A stretch of 64,000 nt of DNA, from NCBI GenBank assembly GCA_947460345.1, contig CANHGM010000001.1, positions 106,518-170,517 on the forward strand. The letters are read 5' to 3'. Source of the DNA: Bacteroidota bacterium (GTDB taxonomy: Bacteria > Bacteroidota > Bacteroidia > UKL13-3). Under the pieces are notes generated by a model that saw only the letters and a program-made list of their open reading frames with translations, ran no database searches and was not told the DNA's origin. Positions within the stretch are counted from its first letter, which is position 1; each line of letters starts with the position of its first letter. Shown here piece after piece: positions 18,142 through 28,223 of this stretch. The translations under genes were made by a program, and so were the position numbers.

Positions 18142-19353
18142 ATGAATAAACTTAAAATTATAAACGACCCAGTATATGGATTGGTTGAAATTCCATTTGA
18201 GATTATTTTCGACTTAATAGAACATCCATGCTTTCAAAGATTACGACGTATCAGTCAGCTTGGACTTACAGGATTGGTCTATCCTGGTGCATTGCACACC
18301 AGGTTTCATCATGCTATAGGAGCTATGCATTTAATGCAACGTGCTATTGCCACTTTAAAAAGCAAAGGTGTAACAATAAGTGACGCAGAGCACGAAGCGG
18401 TTTCTATAGCTATACTTCTTCACGATATCGGACATGGCCCATATAGTCATGCTTTAGAAAATTCAATTATAGCAGTTCATCATGAAGAGTTATCTGTGGC
18501 TTTAATGCAAAAATTGAATCTAGAATTTGAAGGTAAACTAAGTTTAGCCATCGATATTTTTCAGAATATATATCATCGTAAGTTTTTTCATCAGCTTATT
18601 TCTGGCCAAATAGACATGGACAGACTAGACTATTTGCGTAGAGATAGTTTTTATACAGGTGTGAGTGAAGGCACAGTAGGCATTGACCGAATTATACAGA
18701 TGTTACATGTAAAAAACGATGAACTTGTGGTGGAAGAAAAAGGCATATATAGTATAGAAAAGTTTATACTCGCTCGTCGACTCATGTATTGGCAAGTATA
18801 TTTTCACAAAACAGTGATAGCAGCTGAGAGTTTGTTGATTAATATATTGAAAAGAGCTAAGTATTTGGCCTCAACGGGTAAAGAGTTGTTCGCGACTTCT
18901 ACTATGCATTATTTTTTATATAACCATATAGACAAAAACATGATGGCTAATCATGCTGAAGTACTTGATAAATTTAGTGTGCTAGATGATTTTGATTTGA
19001 TGGCCAGTATAAAAGAATGGTTGTATACCGATGACCAAGTGTTGGCTATGCTTTGCCAAAATTTAGCGTCAAGAAAATTGCCAAAAGTAATTTTACAAAC
19101 CCAACCATTCGAAACTGAAATTGTAAAAAACAAAACGAAAGAATGGTGTAACAAAACCAATTTACAAGAAGCAGATGCAGCTTATTTTATATATACAGAT
19201 AAGGTAAGTATCAATTCATATAGTTTAGAGGATGAGATTAGTATTTTATTAAAAAATGGCCAAACCCTCCCCTTCTCTGAAGCTGCTTTAGCCTATGGTT
19301 TCCATACCATGCCACATCCTGTTATAAAAAATTATATATGTTTTAGTGAATGA
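18142..19353 (+). CDS. HD-domain phosphohydrolase (dGTPase/SAMHD1-like)
   Basis: 403 residues. The metal site of the HD superfamily is complete: LHTRFHHAIGAMH (first His), AILLHDIGHGPYSHALE (HD pair) and SGQIDMDRLDYLRRDSFYTG (final Asp region). N-terminal DPVYGLVEIP and RLRRISQLGLTGLVYPGA are conserved in this SAMHD1-related group. The activity is expected to be nucleotide triphosphohydrolysis, which is inferred. Ends 6 bases from a convergent helicase gene. Confidence 0.87.
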   Translation: MNKLKIINDPVYGLVEIPFEIIFDLIEHPCFQRLRRISQLGLTGLVYPGALHTRFHHAIGAMHLMQRAIATLKSKGVTISDAEHEAVSIAILLHDIGHGPYSHALENSIIAVHHEELSVALMQKLNLEFEGKLSLAIDIFQNIYHRKFFHQLISGQIDMDRLDYLRRDSFYTGVSEGTVGIDRIIQMLHVKNDELVVEEKGIYSIEKFILARRLMYWQVYFHKTVIAAESLLINILKRAKYLASTGKELFATSTMHYFLYNHIDKNMMANHAEVLDKFSVLDDFDLMASIKEWLYTDDQVLAMLCQNLASRKLPKVILQTQPFETEIVKNKTKEWCNKTNLQEADAAYFIYTDKVSINSYSLEDEISILLKNGQTLPFSEAALAYGFHTMPHPVIKNYICFSE

Positions 19354-19359
19354 TACTAA

Positions 19360-21849
19360 CTAAACTTTACTCTTTATAAACTCCATATAACTTTTATACA
19401 TTTTAAGTTCGCTGTAGCTTATATCTTCCTCAGATTTTTCTTTAAGCTCTTTTAATGAAGCATCATTTTCATTTTCTATAGTTTGAGCTATAAGTTGCAG
19501 TCTTTCTTTGGTGATAAAATCGCTCACCGGCAACAACCCTAAGCTCACATAATGAGCCAAATGTCCTTCTATAGTTGATGGTACCAAACCTCTTGTTTTA
19601 GCCACTGCTTCAACTGATTTTTTTTCTTTATACAACTCAAAACTGATGTTCTTGGTGTCTTCTTTTATTACTTTAGGTTTGCTAGATTTGGTAGTTTTAG
19701 TCGAATTTGTTAGAATATCCGTCTCAGTTATTTGGTTGGTAATACAGTAGCTGAGTACTGAGTTCAAAATTTGTATTCCCAACCTACTGATTATGAAATT
19801 GCCAACCCCTTTAATCTTAGATAAACTTTCAGTTTTGGTTGGCAATGCATTGGCAATATCTATCATGGTTTTAAGTTGCATCACTCTGAATATATCCATG
19901 TTTAACTCAGCAGCGAGTTCGTTTCTAAGTATAACAAGTTCTTTATATAATTCAGAATGGTTTACCTCTTTAGGAATATGAATACCTGATGTGTCTTTTT
20001 TGGTGGCAGCTTCAGCGTCTATAGAAACATTTGCTTTTGCTTGTATTATTTCAATAGGATTGAATTTAACTTTACATACTTGAAAACTTTTCTCTTTTTC
20101 AATTAAGTTATATAACAGTTGACTTTGTGCTTTTTTAAATGACTTTTGTAGCAACTTATTATCAGTAGCTATTATAAAATCTTTAGAAAGTACTTCAATA
20201 ATATTTTTAATTTTCTCAATAAAATATATAGATGCTTTAGTCATTCTTTCTTGCAGCAATTCATTATCCTCAGGCAGTTGGTTATTCACCAAAAAAGTTT
20301 CAAGTTGTATATTAAATTTATCAAGTACTGCAAATATTTCTGTGTCTAATATTCTCTTTAACTGATTAAAAGTAGCTATCAGTGAGGACTGAATTGGCGG
20401 AGAATTTTCGTATATAAATCTTCCAAAATAATCAATATTGTTTTTTAATTTTTTACCATCAAATAGCTCTTTAATGATATCTCTTTGAAAATCTATTTTT
20501 GATTGGTAGAGTAATTCTTCTGTTAAATTTTGATGAGAAATATCTTTATTAAAATTGCTAACATTTATATCATCTTTAATGCTGTCGTATCCAATTTTGC
20601 TTATCAGTACTATACCATCTAAACTTTTGCATCTACTGAGTGCCACATATACTTGTCCGCTACTAAAAGAGGATTCAGCATCTATAATTACTTTATCAAA
20701 AGTGAGACCTTGACTTTTATGAATAGTAATGGCCCAAGCAAGTTTTAATGGGTATTGTAAAAAAGAGCCAATGATAGATTCGTTTAGATTTTTAGATTCA
20801 GCATCAAGGGTGTATTTTATATTTTCCCATACTTCTTTTTCTACTTTTATACGTTCATATTCATCCGTTTTTACATATATATCAGTCCCATCAATTTCAG
20901 TGATAGTACCAATTTTTCCATTATAGAATAACTTATGTGCTGATATATCATTTTTGATAAACATGACTTGAGCACCAACTTTTAATTCTAATTCATGCTC
21001 AGTTGGATATATATATTCAGGAAAATCACCTTCTATAATTGCTTTAAAAAAGCTAGATTTAATAGGCAAAGAATCTAATTTATTTTGATTGATTCTTTTA
21101 GCTGATGCGTTGTGAGTGGTAAGAGTTATATATCCTTTGTGAGCATTCATATCAAAACCAGGTATATACCTAGAGTGCAGTAATTGAATGGCTTCTCTAT
21201 CTAAATTATTGTTTCTAACTTTGTTCAGCAGCTCAACAAATATTTGGTCTGATTGCCTATATATATGTTTTAATTCAATGGTAATGGGGAACTCCTTTTG
21301 CAATGCTAAACTACTAAAAAAATAAGCACTTTTATAATAAGGCTTGAGCATATTCCACTCATCGTCTTTAGCTACTGGCGACAGTTGGTGTATATCACCT
21401 ATTAAAAGCAATTGTATTCCTCCAAAAGGTTTCCATTTATCTCTAAACATTCTACAAACAGAGTCAATAGCATCAAGCACATCACAACGCACCATGCTTA
21501 TTTCATCAATCACTAATAAGTCAATACTTTTAATTAAACTTATTTTATCTCTGCTATACTTTCTGATTTCTACTACCGAGGTCGTTGAACCTGAATATTC
21601 TGCAGGTATATATGGCGAAAAAGGAAGTTGAAAAAGAGAATGAATAGTAACACCACCAGCATTGATAGCTGCCACACCTGTAGGTGCTACAACTGCCATT
21701 CGCTTTGGCGATACTTGTTTTAATTTTTTAAGAAATGTAGTCTTGCCCGTACCCGCTTTACCAGTTAAAAAAACCGATTTGTTGGTGTTCATGATATAAT
21801 CAAAGGCCAATATAAGTTCTTTGTTTTCTACAGCTTCATCCACTTGCAT
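19360..21849 (-). CDS. PIF1-like helicase with HRDC and C-terminal HTH domains
   Basis: 829 residues. Residues about 1-430 form a superfamily 1B helicase: Walker A FLTGKAGTGKTTFLKKL, Walker B SIDLLVIDEISMVRC, then LLIGDIHQLSPV, and the late motif AWAITIHKSQGLTFDKVIID with GQVYVALSRCKSLDGI. A variable Lys-rich middle leads to an HRDC domain (LYKELVILRNELAAELN ... LSKIKGVGNFIISRLG, about 650-720) and an HTH_40 domain (KKSVEAVAKTRGLVPSTIEG, about 750-810). The combination joins PIF1 motor with RecQ-type accessory modules and is widespread in Bacteroidota; it probably unwinds structured DNA during replication or repair. Single gene with a -7 box 23 bases upstream. Confidence 0.9.
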   Translation of the reverse strand: MQVDEAVENKELILAFDYIMNTNKSVFLTGKAGTGKTTFLKKLKQVSPKRMAVVAPTGVAAINAGGVTIHSLFQLPFSPYIPAEYSGSTTSVVEIRKYSRDKISLIKSIDLLVIDEISMVRCDVLDAIDSVCRMFRDKWKPFGGIQLLLIGDIHQLSPVAKDDEWNMLKPYYKSAYFFSSLALQKEFPITIELKHIYRQSDQIFVELLNKVRNNNLDREAIQLLHSRYIPGFDMNAHKGYITLTTHNASAKRINQNKLDSLPIKSSFFKAIIEGDFPEYIYPTEHELELKVGAQVMFIKNDISAHKLFYNGKIGTITEIDGTDIYVKTDEYERIKVEKEVWENIKYTLDAESKNLNESIIGSFLQYPLKLAWAITIHKSQGLTFDKVIIDAESSFSSGQVYVALSRCKSLDGIVLISKIGYDSIKDDINVSNFNKDISHQNLTEELLYQSKIDFQRDIIKELFDGKKLKNNIDYFGRFIYENSPPIQSSLIATFNQLKRILDTEIFAVLDKFNIQLETFLVNNQLPEDNELLQERMTKASIYFIEKIKNIIEVLSKDFIIATDNKLLQKSFKKAQSQLLYNLIEKEKSFQVCKVKFNPIEIIQAKANVSIDAEAATKKDTSGIHIPKEVNHSELYKELVILRNELAAELNMDIFRVMQLKTMIDIANALPTKTESLSKIKGVGNFIISRLGIQILNSVLSYCITNQITETDILTNSTKTTKSSKPKVIKEDTKNISFELYKEKKSVEAVAKTRGLVPSTIEGHLAHYVSLGLLPVSDFITKERLQLIAQTIENENDASLKELKEKSEEDISYSELKMYKSYMEFIKSKV

Positions 21850-21872
21850 ATTAAGTATTTAAAATAACCGAA

Positions 21873-21880
21873 CAAATCTA
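21873..21880 (-). promoter_or_regulatory. Candidate -7 box of the helicase gene
   Basis: Minus-strand TAGATTTG (TAnnTTTG) 23 bases before the start at 21849. Confidence 0.4.
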
Positions 21881-22108
21881 TTGAGAATATTTGGTATAGG
21901 CCTACACTTATTTCTTCACATTTTTCTGTTTAAATATATCTAGTAACTTTACCTTAAAAATGTTATTAAGATAAAAATTTTATATATGCAAGCATTTGGT
22001 AAATATATATTAAAATCTTTCAAGCTTTATTATTTAAAGAATAATAATAAAATCAATCTGTACAACTGTCGCCTATTATTGATGCTAAATAATATAAACC
22101 TAACATAT

Positions 22109-25100
22109 ATGAGAACTTATCTTTTTTTACTGCTTTTATATACTTTAAACACTAATGCTTCAACTCCAGTTGTAAAAGCTGTCCCAGCCAATAGAATAAC
22201 CTATAGTGGTGCTAACCTTAACTGCTTAGTAAACCCCAACAACGACAGCACCACAATAAGTTTTGAGTACGGACTCACCACTTCTTATGGTTCTACTGCA
22301 AGTGTATCTGGCACTTCTACTGGCAGCACCACCCTGTTTAAAAAAGTTGCCATTACTGGCCTTACCCCAGGAAAAACATACCATTACAGAGCCAAAGCAG
22401 TAAACAGCAGCGCTACCACTTATGGTAGCGACAGGGTTTTTGCAGCAGGGAGCGGTTTCGCTAAAACTTGCGGCTATTTGCATACACTCACTGTTGGGGA
22501 TGACGGAATTGTGAATGCTTTTGGAAGGAATACTGTTGGCCAATTAGGCGATAGTACCACCACAGCTAGAAGAACTCCAGTAAAAGTATTTAAAGGTGCT
22601 TACAGCGGCACAACTTATCTGGGTGATAATGCAAACAATCCCATCATTTCAGTTGCGGCAGGGACTGATTTCAGCATGGCCCTGGCAGCCGATGGGTCAG
22701 TGTATACATTTGGATTTAATTATTATGGACAATTGGGCGATAATACCTCTGCTAACAGCAGAGGCACTCCAATTCAAGTATTAAAAGGAGCCTATAGTGG
22801 CACTACCTATCTGGGAGATAATGCAAACAATCCCATCATTTCAGTTGCGGCAGGGGATCAGCACAGCATGGCCCTGGCAGCCGATGGGTCAGTGTATACA
22901 TTTGGATATAATTATTATGGGGAATTGGGCGATAACACCACTACAGATAGAAAAACACCAGTAAAAGTATTAAAAGGTGCTTATAGTGGCACTACCTATC
23001 TGGGCGATAATACCAATAATCCAATTATCTCAGTTGTTTCAGGAGGCGCCAGCAGCATAGCGCTTGCTGCCGATGGTTCAGTGTATACATTTGGATATAA
23101 TTATTATGGGCAATTGGGCGATAACACCACTACAGATAGAAAAACACCAGTAAAAGTATTAAAAGGTGCTTATAGTGGCACTACCTATCTGGGTGATAAT
23201 GCCAACAATCCCATCATTTTAGTTACGGCACATTACCACAGCATGGCCCTGGCAGCCGATGGGACATTGTATGCTTTTGGAATTAATGATTATGGGCAAT
23301 TGGGAGATAGTACCACTACAGATAGAAAAACACCAGTAAAAGTATTAAAAGGTGCTTATAGTGGCACTGCCTATCTGGGCGATAATACCAATAATCCCAT
23401 CATTTCAGTTGCGGTAGGGTTTCGTCACAGCATGGCCGTGGCAGCCGATGGTTCGGTGTATGCATTTGCGGGGAATGCTTTTGGCCAATTGGGCGATAGC
23501 ACCAAAACAAATAGAACAACTCCAGTAAAAGTATTAAAAGGAGCCTATAGCGGCACTACCTATCTGGGCGACAATGCTAACAATCCTATTATTTCAGTTG
23601 TGGCGGGGTTTACTTACAGCATGGCCCTGGCAGCCGATGGGTCAGTGCATGCTTTTGGAGATAATGGTAATGGCCAATTGGGCGATAGTACTACTACAAC
23701 CAGAACAACTCCAGTGAAAGTATTGGGAGTTGGAGGTTCTGGGGTTTTGGATTTGATAGGTGGATGTACGGCTCCTTCATCACCGACTAATACAACAAGC
23801 AATGCAAATAAAAGTATATGTGCCGGTAGTTCAACTTCTCTCACAGCAAGTGGAACAGGAACTTTAGGTTGGTATAGCGCGACAACAGGTGGTATATATT
23901 TAGGTGGAGGAACTACCTATAATACTTCTGTATTAACAGCCGATACAAATTTCTATGTCCAAGATAGTACATGTGCGGCAAGCACTAGAACTCAAGTTCA
24001 TATTACTTTGAATGCGAGACCATCGGCAACAGTTGGTTCAAACAATAGTATATGTGCGGGTGGTTCTATACAAATCGGTGCATCAGCTGTGAGTGGCAAT
24101 ACCTATAATTGGACATCAAATCCAAGTGGATATAATTCAACAAGTGCAAATCCAACAGTAAGTCCGAGTGCAACTACAAAGTATTATTTAACTGAAACGA
24201 TTACCGCATCGGGTTGTAGCAAAACAGATTCAGTGACGATAACAGTGAATCCAAAACCATCGGCAACAGTTGGTTCAAACAATAGTATATGTGCGGGTGG
24301 TTCTATACAAATCGGTGCATCATCAGTGAGTGGCAATACCTATAGTTGGACATCAAATCCAAGTGGTTATAGTTCAGCATCAGCCAATCCAAGTGTAAGC
24401 CCAACCACAACCACTAAATACTACTTAACTGAAACAGTAACCGCCTCAGGATGTAGCAAAACAGACTCAGTGGTGATAACTGTTAACCAATCGGCAAGTA
24501 TAGGAACAGCTAGCTCAAGTAGCAATAATGTATGTATAGGTAATTCGGTTAATTTATCACTCACAAGCTATACAGGCACTTTGCAATGGCAAGCCAATAC
24601 AGGCAGTGGATGGAACAATATAGGTGCGGCCAATGCCAATCCACTTAACAACCAAACTGTGAATGTATATACACAATATAGAGCCTATATAACAGCTACA
24701 TGTGGGGTAGATAGTTCAAATGTAGTGTCAGTTACTACAAGCACTTGCGGTACCTCTGTATTAACTAACACTTGGTCTAATCCCAATACTTGGGGCGGAT
24801 TAACCCCTTCGGGCAGTACTAATGTATTTGTAAATACTAACGTAACTGTCAATACCACCAAAGCTACTTGTAATAATTTAACCATCAACCCTAACGATAC
24901 TTTGTTTATCACCACCGGAAATATACTCACCATCAATGGCAAGTTTGTAATCAAAGGAGCATTAGTGATGACCGGCGGAACTATTATATTAAACAGTTGT
25001 GACACCATACCAGCCGCTAAATATTGGCAACTCAGACTCATGGCCAATTGCGATTATATACTTGGAGGGAATGTATATTGTAACCATAATTTCTTGATGC

Positions 25101-26635
25101 CAAATGCAGGCACCTCACTCAAAATGAATGGCTATAACTTACAAGTAGCAGCCGATGTAACCCATAATGGAACCATGAGTGGACAAGGTAGATTTATAGT
25201 GAATAGACCGATTAATTGTGCCAGTACTTTAACAGGAAATGGAACCTATGGTCATGTAGAATTGAATAATGTTGGAGGTCTCAGACAAATGGGCAACAAC
25301 ACTATTACCGATAGTTTAATATTAACCAACGGAACATGGGTAATATATACAGGTGCTGCTCTTACGGTGGGCAATACCGCTACCAATCGTGGTCATATCA
25401 TCACCACCAATGGAAATATCATTGGAGGCAATAGCTCAAGCACCTCATCGCTCAATATATACGGCAACGCATCTGCACCATTAATCACTAATTTTAAATT
25501 TTCTACCAATGGAAGTTTAACTATAGACAGACCTCAAGGCGTAAAACTAGGAGCTAACTTACAAGTTGGAAATACTACTACACTAAGCAAAGGCGTATTA
25601 GACATGAATGGCTATAATGCCCAAATAGGAAGTACTAGCTCAGCATTAGGTGTTGCCACTTCTGTTCTAGGAAGCATAAAAAACACAGCCAATATAGGTA
25701 CACTCATATTTAACGGCAATACCTCTGCAACTCAAACCAATGGCTTAATCTTAGACACTATATATAATCTAACTTTAAATAAAGCCAATGGATTAAAACT
25801 AAATAATAGTTTTGTGGCTAACGGATTGGTAATGTTGCAAAAAGGAGATATTGATCTAAATGGAAAATACATGATTTTGGGTTCTACTGCTAGCCTTTCT
25901 GAAACAGCCGGACAAACAGTAAAAGGTGACTCAGGATATATAGCTACTAGCAGAATATATAATGCAGCTTTAAGTAATAATAATATAGCTGGAATGGGAT
26001 TGAAGCTATCTACCAATGCAGCACCGGGGCTTACTTACCTAGTTAGAGGGCATCAATCATTTGCAAGTATAAGTGGTAGCAGCATCAAACGTGGGTATGC
26101 AGTAAATGTGAGTAATAATGTAACTGCTACTGCTTTTGAATTTAACTACGACTCAACCGAACTGGCTGGAGCAGATAGAAGCAAACTTAGGTTAAACCAA
26201 TCAACCACTTCAGGGGCTAGTTGGAATAGCATCTCAGGTTGCACACCAACTACCGCCAATAGTGGAACGGGAAGCATCAAAAAGAATGGAATTGCATTAA
26301 CAGGAACTATATGGTTCACTGCTTCTGACTCTATCAATACCCCATTATCTCCTGTATATATTGTAGAAGAAAACCAAAATATATATCCACTGAATATGGA
26401 GGTATATCCAAATCCATTTACCAGTGATTTTAATATAGATATAACTACTGACAAAGGTATATATACCATTCAACTCATCGACATTAATGGAAGAGCCGTG
26501 GCTACCCAAACTATCACAACTACAGCGGGTAACACCAGACTAAACATCCCAACTGAAACATTAGCTAAAGGTATATATATGCTAAGCATCACTTCTGACA
26601 AAGAAACCAAAACGGTGAGGGTGGTGAAGCAATAA
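22109..26635 (+). CDS. Giant secreted RCC1-propeller / Ig-like protein with T9SS tail
   Basis: 1508 residues from ATG 22109, where the signal peptide MRTYLFLLLLYTLNTNA begins; upstream in-frame codons encode no export signal. Order: a fibronectin-like module (TPVVKAVPANRITYSGANLN, GLTPGKTYHYRAKAVN); seven RCC1 blades (each with MALAADGSVYTFG-like and GQLGDNTTTDRKTPVKV segments), which would close one seven-bladed propeller; two near-identical Ig-like modules of about 80 residues (ICAGGSIQIGAS, YYLTETxTASGCSKTDSV); an Ig-like SNNVCIGNSVNLSL module; a long beta-rich region with Asn/Thr strands resembling parallel beta-helix (LTINPNDTLFITTGN ILTINGK); and a T9SS type A tail (VYPNPFTSDFNIDITTDKG ... 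TLAKGIYMLSITSDKE). Probably a surface adhesin or extracellular binding protein; ligand unknown. Confidence 0.82.
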   Translation: MRTYLFLLLLYTLNTNASTPVVKAVPANRITYSGANLNCLVNPNNDSTTISFEYGLTTSYGSTASVSGTSTGSTTLFKKVAITGLTPGKTYHYRAKAVNSSATTYGSDRVFAAGSGFAKTCGYLHTLTVGDDGIVNAFGRNTVGQLGDSTTTARRTPVKVFKGAYSGTTYLGDNANNPIISVAAGTDFSMALAADGSVYTFGFNYYGQLGDNTSANSRGTPIQVLKGAYSGTTYLGDNANNPIISVAAGDQHSMALAADGSVYTFGYNYYGELGDNTTTDRKTPVKVLKGAYSGTTYLGDNTNNPIISVVSGGASSIALAADGSVYTFGYNYYGQLGDNTTTDRKTPVKVLKGAYSGTTYLGDNANNPIILVTAHYHSMALAADGTLYAFGINDYGQLGDSTTTDRKTPVKVLKGAYSGTAYLGDNTNNPIISVAVGFRHSMAVAADGSVYAFAGNAFGQLGDSTKTNRTTPVKVLKGAYSGTTYLGDNANNPIISVVAGFTYSMALAADGSVHAFGDNGNGQLGDSTTTTRTTPVKVLGVGGSGVLDLIGGCTAPSSPTNTTSNANKSICAGSSTSLTASGTGTLGWYSATTGGIYLGGGTTYNTSVLTADTNFYVQDSTCAASTRTQVHITLNARPSATVGSNNSICAGGSIQIGASAVSGNTYNWTSNPSGYNSTSANPTVSPSATTKYYLTETITASGCSKTDSVTITVNPKPSATVGSNNSICAGGSIQIGASSVSGNTYSWTSNPSGYSSASANPSVSPTTTTKYYLTETVTASGCSKTDSVVITVNQSASIGTASSSSNNVCIGNSVNLSLTSYTGTLQWQANTGSGWNNIGAANANPLNNQTVNVYTQYRAYITATCGVDSSNVVSVTTSTCGTSVLTNTWSNPNTWGGLTPSGSTNVFVNTNVTVNTTKATCNNLTINPNDTLFITTGNILTINGKFVIKGALVMTGGTIILNSCDTIPAAKYWQLRLMANCDYILGGNVYCNHNFLMPNAGTSLKMNGYNLQVAADVTHNGTMSGQGRFIVNRPINCASTLTGNGTYGHVELNNVGGLRQMGNNTITDSLILTNGTWVIYTGAALTVGNTATNRGHIITTNGNIIGGNSSSTSSLNIYGNASAPLITNFKFSTNGSLTIDRPQGVKLGANLQVGNTTTLSKGVLDMNGYNAQIGSTSSALGVATSVLGSIKNTANIGTLIFNGNTSATQTNGLILDTIYNLTLNKANGLKLNNSFVANGLVMLQKGDIDLNGKYMILGSTASLSETAGQTVKGDSGYIATSRIYNAALSNNNIAGMGLKLSTNAAPGLTYLVRGHQSFASISGSSIKRGYAVNVSNNVTATAFEFNYDSTELAGADRSKLRLNQSTTSGASWNSISGCTPTTANSGTGSIKKNGIALTGTIWFTASDSINTPLSPVYIVEENQNIYPLNMEVYPNPFTSDFNIDITTDKGIYTIQLIDINGRAVATQTITTTAGNTRLNIPTETLAKGIYMLSITSDKETKTVRVVKQ
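22594..23730 (+). repeat. Near-identical RCC1 DNA repeats
   Basis: Within the gene, about 190-base units recur six times; each carries a copy of the segment encoding KGAYSGTTYLGDN followed by NNPII. Copies differ at few positions and share long identical runs, for example TATAGTGGCACTACCTATCT at several sites. This is more similar than fold conservation requires and points to recent duplication or gene conversion. Confidence 0.75.
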
Positions 26636-26654
26636 ATTAATCTTATTTTTAATT

Positions 26655-26685
26655 AAAAAAGGCTGCCTATAGGGTGGCCTTTTTT
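26655..26685. terminator. Bidirectional terminator
   Basis: AAAAAAGGCTGCC pairs with GGTGGCCTTTTTT (two G-U pairs) with a short loop. It lies between the convergent RCC1 protein gene and the ars cluster and can serve both strands. Confidence 0.85.
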
Positions 26686-26695
26686 ATTATAGTTA

Positions 26696-27307
26696 TTACA
26701 ATACTTTAGAAAATATATACAAACATTCTAAAGCAATTTGGTTGCTGCGTTCAGTATATTTTTCATCTTGTAACACAGTATTATCATATGCTTTGGGGTC
26801 GTTATAGGTTACACCAATACGCAAATCGCAACCAGTAATTAACGGACAATTTTGTTCGGCATCAGAGCAAGTCATCACAGCAGCAAAATGTTTTTTAGGA
26901 CTTGAAGCATCATCATATGTTTTTGAGAAACAAGTAATATATATTTCTTGGTCTATGTATACATGATATATAGGATTGCTGCTTTCTGTTGTTTGCTTTA
27001 TGATAAAACCTGCACCCTTTAAAGCATTGATTGCATTGGCATTTAATCTTGTAGCTTCAGTGCCGCCTGAGAATGTATATATATTGGGTATTTGATAATA
27101 GCTTGCAGCCACTGCAGCCCAAACTTGCCCTAGATGGCTTCTTCTAGAGTTATGAGTGCAAATAAAATTCAGATTTACTTGGTTGTTATTGGCTAAACTG
27201 TATTGTATATATTCTGATACTTTCTCTAATATTTCCTTTCTATACTTAGGAATCTCATTAAAGTTTTTGGCCAATACTTCACATCTGTTTTTAAGTTCAA
27301 TAAACAT
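26696..27307 (-). CDS. Low-molecular-weight phosphatase / arsenate reductase-like protein
   Basis: 203 residues. The CX5R phosphatase loop is CTHNSRRS (about residue 50), followed by HLGQVWAAVAASYY and TFSGGTEATRLN. The later segment CFSKTYDDASSPKKHF and TCSDAEQNCPLITG has extra cysteines placed as in thioredoxin-coupled arsenate reductases. Last gene of a unit with ArsR and DUF6428, so arsenate reduction to arsenite is the likely role; protein tyrosine phosphatase activity is the alternative. A run of alternating AT lies just before the start (about 27312-27326). Confidence 0.78.
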   Translation of the reverse strand: MFIELKNRCEVLAKNFNEIPKYRKEILEKVSEYIQYSLANNNQVNLNFICTHNSRRSHLGQVWAAVAASYYQIPNIYTFSGGTEATRLNANAINALKGAGFIIKQTTESSNPIYHVYIDQEIYITCFSKTYDDASSPKKHFAAVMTCSDAEQNCPLITGCDLRIGVTYNDPKAYDNTVLQDEKYTERSNQIALECLYIFSKVL

Positions 27308-27328
27308 TGTATTTATATATATATATTA

Positions 27329-27802
27329 TTAACAACAACCACCGCCTGGCGTACAGCAACTATCATTTTTTACGGTAAGGTCTACTAGGTTTAATTTCAA
27401 TTTCTCCTTAGGTATTCCACAGCTGTCGCTAGCAAGGCAATTCGTGTGTTTAGACTCTAACAAAAAATCTGTTCCATTATAACCTAAACTATATTTCCCA
27501 ATGGTATCAGCTTGGTATTCTACTTCAATTTCTAAATTCTCCATACCCCATAGTTTCTCAGATAATTCTATTATACCTAAAAGCTTTTGAGGCTTAAGTC
27601 TGTGATCAAAATCGTTTGCTTCCCAAAGTTGAAAATTCGCAACTTTTTCGTCTCTCACTGTTCCGCCACAATCTATAAAGTGTTTTGAAATAACGCCTAC
27701 TTCTGTTACATGAAAATGTTCTGGAACTTTTGTGCCATTGGGTAAAACAAAGTTTACTTGGTCAGTAGTTTTTAATGTAGATTTTAATTCTTCAAGTTTC
27801 AT
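27329..27802 (-). CDS. DUF6428 protein with Cys-rich tail
   Basis: 157 residues. The body (MKLEELKSTLKTTDQVNFVL, VPEHFHVTEVGVISKHFIDC, NFQLWEANDFDHRLKPQKL) fits DUF6428, a family found in arsenic loci of Bacteroidota. The end carries paired cysteines: DSCCTPGGGCC, plus CLASDSC upstream. A thiolate cluster of this kind could bind arsenite or another soft metal; that is inference. Middle gene of arsR-DUF6428-phosphatase, spaced 21 bases on both sides. Confidence 0.78.
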   Translation of the reverse strand: MKLEELKSTLKTTDQVNFVLPNGTKVPEHFHVTEVGVISKHFIDCGGTVRDEKVANFQLWEANDFDHRLKPQKLLGIIELSEKLWGMENLEIEVEYQADTIGKYSLGYNGTDFLLESKHTNCLASDSCGIPKEKLKLNLVDLTVKNDSCCTPGGGCC

Positions 27803-27823
27803 TTTTTTAATTATTAGAGGGTT

Positions 27824-28156
27824 TTAACAGCAATTATTCTTACCATTTTTAACATGTTTAGAGATATTATCAAAATATTGTCGTAAGGTATCAAATGCTT
27901 CATGATTGATACAATAACATATAGCATTGCCTTCTATATTGCCTTTAATCAATCCAGCATTTTTAAGCTCTTTTAGATGTTGAGACACTGTTGGTTGTGC
28001 CAAAGGCAACTCGTTGACAATGTCTCCACAGATACAAGTATTTACGGATAAAAGATAGTCTATTATAGCAATTCTAGCCGGATGCCCAAGAGCTTTCGCT
28101 ATGATGGCCAATTCATTTTGTTCTTCAGTAAAGTGTTCAGTTTTTGTAGCTCCCAT
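27824..28156 (-). CDS. arsR: ArsR-family metalloregulator
   Basis: 110 residues with a winged helix: [14 protein letters not shown], then [20 protein letters not shown] and [20 protein letters not shown]. The C-I-C pair at the start of the recognition region is the metalloid site of ArsR types, and the protein ends KNNCC, giving extra thiols. It would repress its own transcript until arsenite or antimonite binds. First gene of the cluster. Confidence 0.88.
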   Translation of the reverse strand: MGATKTEHFTEEQNELAIIAKALGHPARIAIIDYLLSVNTCICGDIVNELPLAQPTVSQHLKELKNAGLIKGNIEGNAICYCINHEAFDTLRQYFDNISKHVKNGKNNCC

Positions 28157-28223
28157 AAATAATATTTATATATTGCAATATTACGATATATAGAATTACA
28201 AAACAAAATATTTTTGAAAATTT

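Noticed and set aside
21986-22108. Longer start for the RCC1 protein
   Set aside because: The first 41 codons encode no export signal, and a good signal peptide begins at 22109.
24685-25047. Minus-strand frame of 120 codons in the RCC1 protein gene
   Set aside because: Low-complexity shadow of Thr/Asn-rich coding on the other strand; Val/Leu-rich product without motif.
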